A DNA stretch of 8,008 nucleotides from DATHVR01 sp035461175 (lineage in GTDB: Bacteria; Actinomycetota; Acidimicrobiia; Spongiisociales; ZC4RG35): contig DATHVR010000054.1 of the NCBI GenBank assembly GCA_035461175.1, positions 1-8,008 of the forward strand, given 5' to 3'. The position numbers were made by a program, and so were the translations under genes. Below are positions 6,900 to 8,008 of this stretch, piece after piece. Numbering within the stretch: the stretch's first letter is position 1; every line of letters begins with the position of its first letter. Under the pieces are notes generated by a model. It was not told the origin of the DNA, made no database searches, and was given only the letters and a program-made list of their open reading frames with translations.

Positions 6900-7882
6900 G
6901 CGGAATCGACGACCTGCCCAAGGCGGAGCTCCATATCCATATCGAGGGTTCTCTCGAGCCGGAGATGATGTTCGACCTGGCGAAGCGCAACGGGATAACG
7001 CTTCCCTATCCCGACGTCGACGCCGTCAGGTCGGCGTATCGGTTCACCAACCTGCAGTCCTTCCTCGACATCTACTACCAGGGAGCCCAGGTGCTCCAGA
7101 CCCGGGAGGACTTCGCCGGGCTGATGGCCGCCTACCTGGAGACGGCGGCGGCGGAAGGCGTGGTCCACGCCGAGATCTTCTTCGACCCCCAGACCCACGC
7201 GGCTCGCGACGTCGGCTTCGAGGTCTTCATGGCCGGGTTCCGGGATGCCATGGATGACGCCCACCGTGTCCACGGGATCTCCTCCAGCCTGATCCTCTGC
7301 TTCCTCCGCCACCTCGGGGGAGAGGCCGCCCTCTCGACCATGGAGGAGGCGGCCGACCACCTCGAGGGGGTGGTGGCGGTGGGGCTCGACTCGAGCGAGG
7401 TCGGATACCCGCCCGAACTGTTCGAAGCCGCCTACAACCGGGCCCGTCAGCTGGGGTTGCGCGCCGTCGCCCACGGCGGCGAGGAGGGGCCACCGTCCTA
7501 CATCACCGGAGCACTCGACACGCTCGGGGCCGAGCGCATCGACCACGGTATCCGTTGCCTCGACGATTCGGAGGTGGTGGCCCGCCTGCGCCGTGACCGG
7601 ATCCCGCTCACCGTATGTCCCTTCTCCAACGTCGCCCTCAAGGTGGTGGAGCGCCTCGAAGACCATCCGCTGCCCCGGCTGCTGGACGAGGATCTGGTGG
7701 TGACCATCAACTCCGATGATCCCGCCTATTTCGGCGGCTACGTCGGCGACAACTATCGGGGAGTGGCCGACGCCTTCGATCTCGACCGCGACACCCTGGC
7801 CGCCCTGGCCGTCAACTCGATCGAATCCAGCTTCCTCGACCAGGAGACCAAGGCCCGCCTCCTGGCCACCAACCGCCCCTGA
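6896..7882 (+). CDS. Adenine deaminase (ADA-like, type 2)
   Basis: This 328-residue cytosolic zinc enzyme belongs to the adenosine/AMP/adenine deaminase family; the likely reaction is adenine to hypoxanthine plus ammonia, giving the substrate of the xanthine dehydrogenase encoded just upstream. Zinc and catalytic residues are visible: ELHIHIEGS with His13 and His15, AHGGEEG with His193 and catalytic Glu196, IDHGIR with His217, and NSDDP with Asp274 and Asp275. The segments FTNLQSFLDIYYQG (50-63), HAEIFFDPQTH (91-101) and DDPAYFGGYV (274-283) match the adenine deaminase branch (fungal Aah1 and bacterial type 2) rather than adenosine deaminases, from memory of the family. The start is GTG 6896, overlapping the preceding TGA by 4 nt, with GGAGG (6884-6888) 7 nt upstream. 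It is the last gene of the operon; a perfect palindrome begins 4 nt after its stop. Adenosine deaminase activity is the main alternative. Confidence 0.92.
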   Translation: MSGIDDLPKAELHIHIEGSLEPEMMFDLAKRNGITLPYPDVDAVRSAYRFTNLQSFLDIYYQGAQVLQTREDFAGLMAAYLETAAAEGVVHAEIFFDPQTHAARDVGFEVFMAGFRDAMDDAHRVHGISSSLILCFLRHLGGEAALSTMEEAADHLEGVVAVGLDSSEVGYPPELFEAAYNRARQLGLRAVAHGGEEGPPSYITGALDTLGAERIDHGIRCLDDSEVVARLRRDRIPLTVCPFSNVALKVVERLEDHPLPRLLDEDLVVTINSDDPAYFGGYVGDNYRGVADAFDLDRDTLAALAVNSIESSFLDQETKARLLATNRP

Positions 7883-7886
7883 CCCG

Positions 7887-7934
7887 TTTTCGCGACAGAA
7901 TTGCGCGCCATGGCGCGCAATTCTGTCGCGAAAA
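7887..7934. repeat. Perfect 48-nt palindromic intergenic repeat, copy 3
   Basis: The two 24-nt halves are exact reverse complements, centred between 7910 and 7911 on CCATGG. Each arm contains GCGACAGAATTGCGCGC or its complement, with TTTT at the left end and AAAA at the right end. It begins 4 nt after the adenine deaminase stop. As RNA it would fold into a stem of about 22 bp with a minimal loop, which could stop polymerase or protect the mRNA 3' end. It lacks the U tract after the stem that a classical intrinsic terminator needs on either strand. It may act as a bidirectional transcript boundary, since a minus-strand gene may end just to the right. No TAA, TAG or TGA occurs in any frame. Confidence 0.95.
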
Positions 7935-7965
7935 GCCTCCAGTTTTCCGTCGGTGGCTGCCCGGC

Positions 7966-8008
7966 TCAGGCCTTCTGGATATCCCCGATCGGGAGCGGTC
8001 CATGTTCC
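7966..8008 (-). CDS. Possible C-terminal end of a convergent gene, running off the window
   Basis: On the minus strand, one frame entering from the right edge reads EHGPLPIGDIQKA and then stops at TGA (7968-7966). The short peptide has the look of a protein C-terminus and its position fits a gene converging on the adenine deaminase, with the perfect palindrome between the two 3' ends. Thirteen residues are far too few to name a family, and an overlapping frame is also open to the edge, so this is a placement suggestion only. Confidence 0.3.
   Translation of the reverse strand, partial: EHGPLPIGDIQKA

Noticed and set aside
6683..7666. 327-codon minus-strand ORF opposite the adenine deaminase gene
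   Set aside because: It is an antisense shadow of conserved coding sequence with no family motif or ribosome-binding support.
1..7934. Palindromes as terminal inverted repeats of a transposon or as a CRISPR array
   Set aside because: No transposase or integrase and no target-site duplication are visible, each copy is itself a complete palindrome rather than one end, and spacing of thousands of bases with genes between excludes CRISPR.
7887..7934. Classical rho-independent terminator after the adenine deaminase gene
   Set aside because: The stem is strong, but the sequence after it on the plus strand is AAAAGCC and on the minus strand AAAACGG, with no U tract; a terminating role remains possible by another mechanism.
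7812..8003. 63-codon minus-strand ORF crossing the third repeat copy
   Set aside because: It is open only because the palindrome lacks stop codons; it overlaps the end of the adenine deaminase gene and has no family resemblance.

Overview
The window is high-GC bacterial DNA. TTG/GTG starts, ATGA/GTGA stop-start overlaps, TANNNT boxes just ahead of genes without a Shine-Dalgarno site (possible leaderless transcripts) and the protein families present suggest an actinobacterium, perhaps a little-cultivated lineage such as Acidimicrobiia. That placement is inference; there is no rRNA or marker gene here.

Layout. Positions 1-31 are a truncated palindromic repeat. Positions 76-1356 (minus) encode a DUF6986-type protein with a CitE/HpcH-like lyase fold, starting at TTG. 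After a 52-nt divergent intergenic region, 1409-2764 (plus) encodes an 8-oxoguanine deaminase-like amidohydrolase. The stretch 2765-3400 holds the decayed or frameshifted gene of a small secreted protein (about 2825-3194), a second divergent copy of the palindrome (3221-3291) and a promoter-like region. A tight four-gene run follows on the plus strand (3401-7882): FAD subunit, [2Fe-2S] subunit and molybdopterin subunit of a xanthine dehydrogenase-type enzyme, then an adenine deaminase. Each junction overlaps by 4 nt. A perfect 48-nt palindrome lies at 7887-7934, and a convergent minus-strand gene may end at 7966.

Together the genes form a purine-base catabolic locus. Adenine is deaminated to hypoxanthine, xanthine dehydrogenase oxidises hypoxanthine to xanthine and urate, and the amidohydrolase would convert 8-oxoguanine to urate (or a related aminopurine to its oxo form). 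I infer that the DUF6986 protein acts late in the pathway, on a glyoxylate-related compound. Uricase, allantoinase, XdhC-type chaperone, transporter and regulator genes are not in the window.

The main non-coding signal is the palindrome family. It has a perfect 48-nt core with a consensus reaching about 58 nt, is found three times in 8 kb only between genes, and bounds the purine block at both ends. It contains no stop codon in any frame, which creates misleading ORFs.
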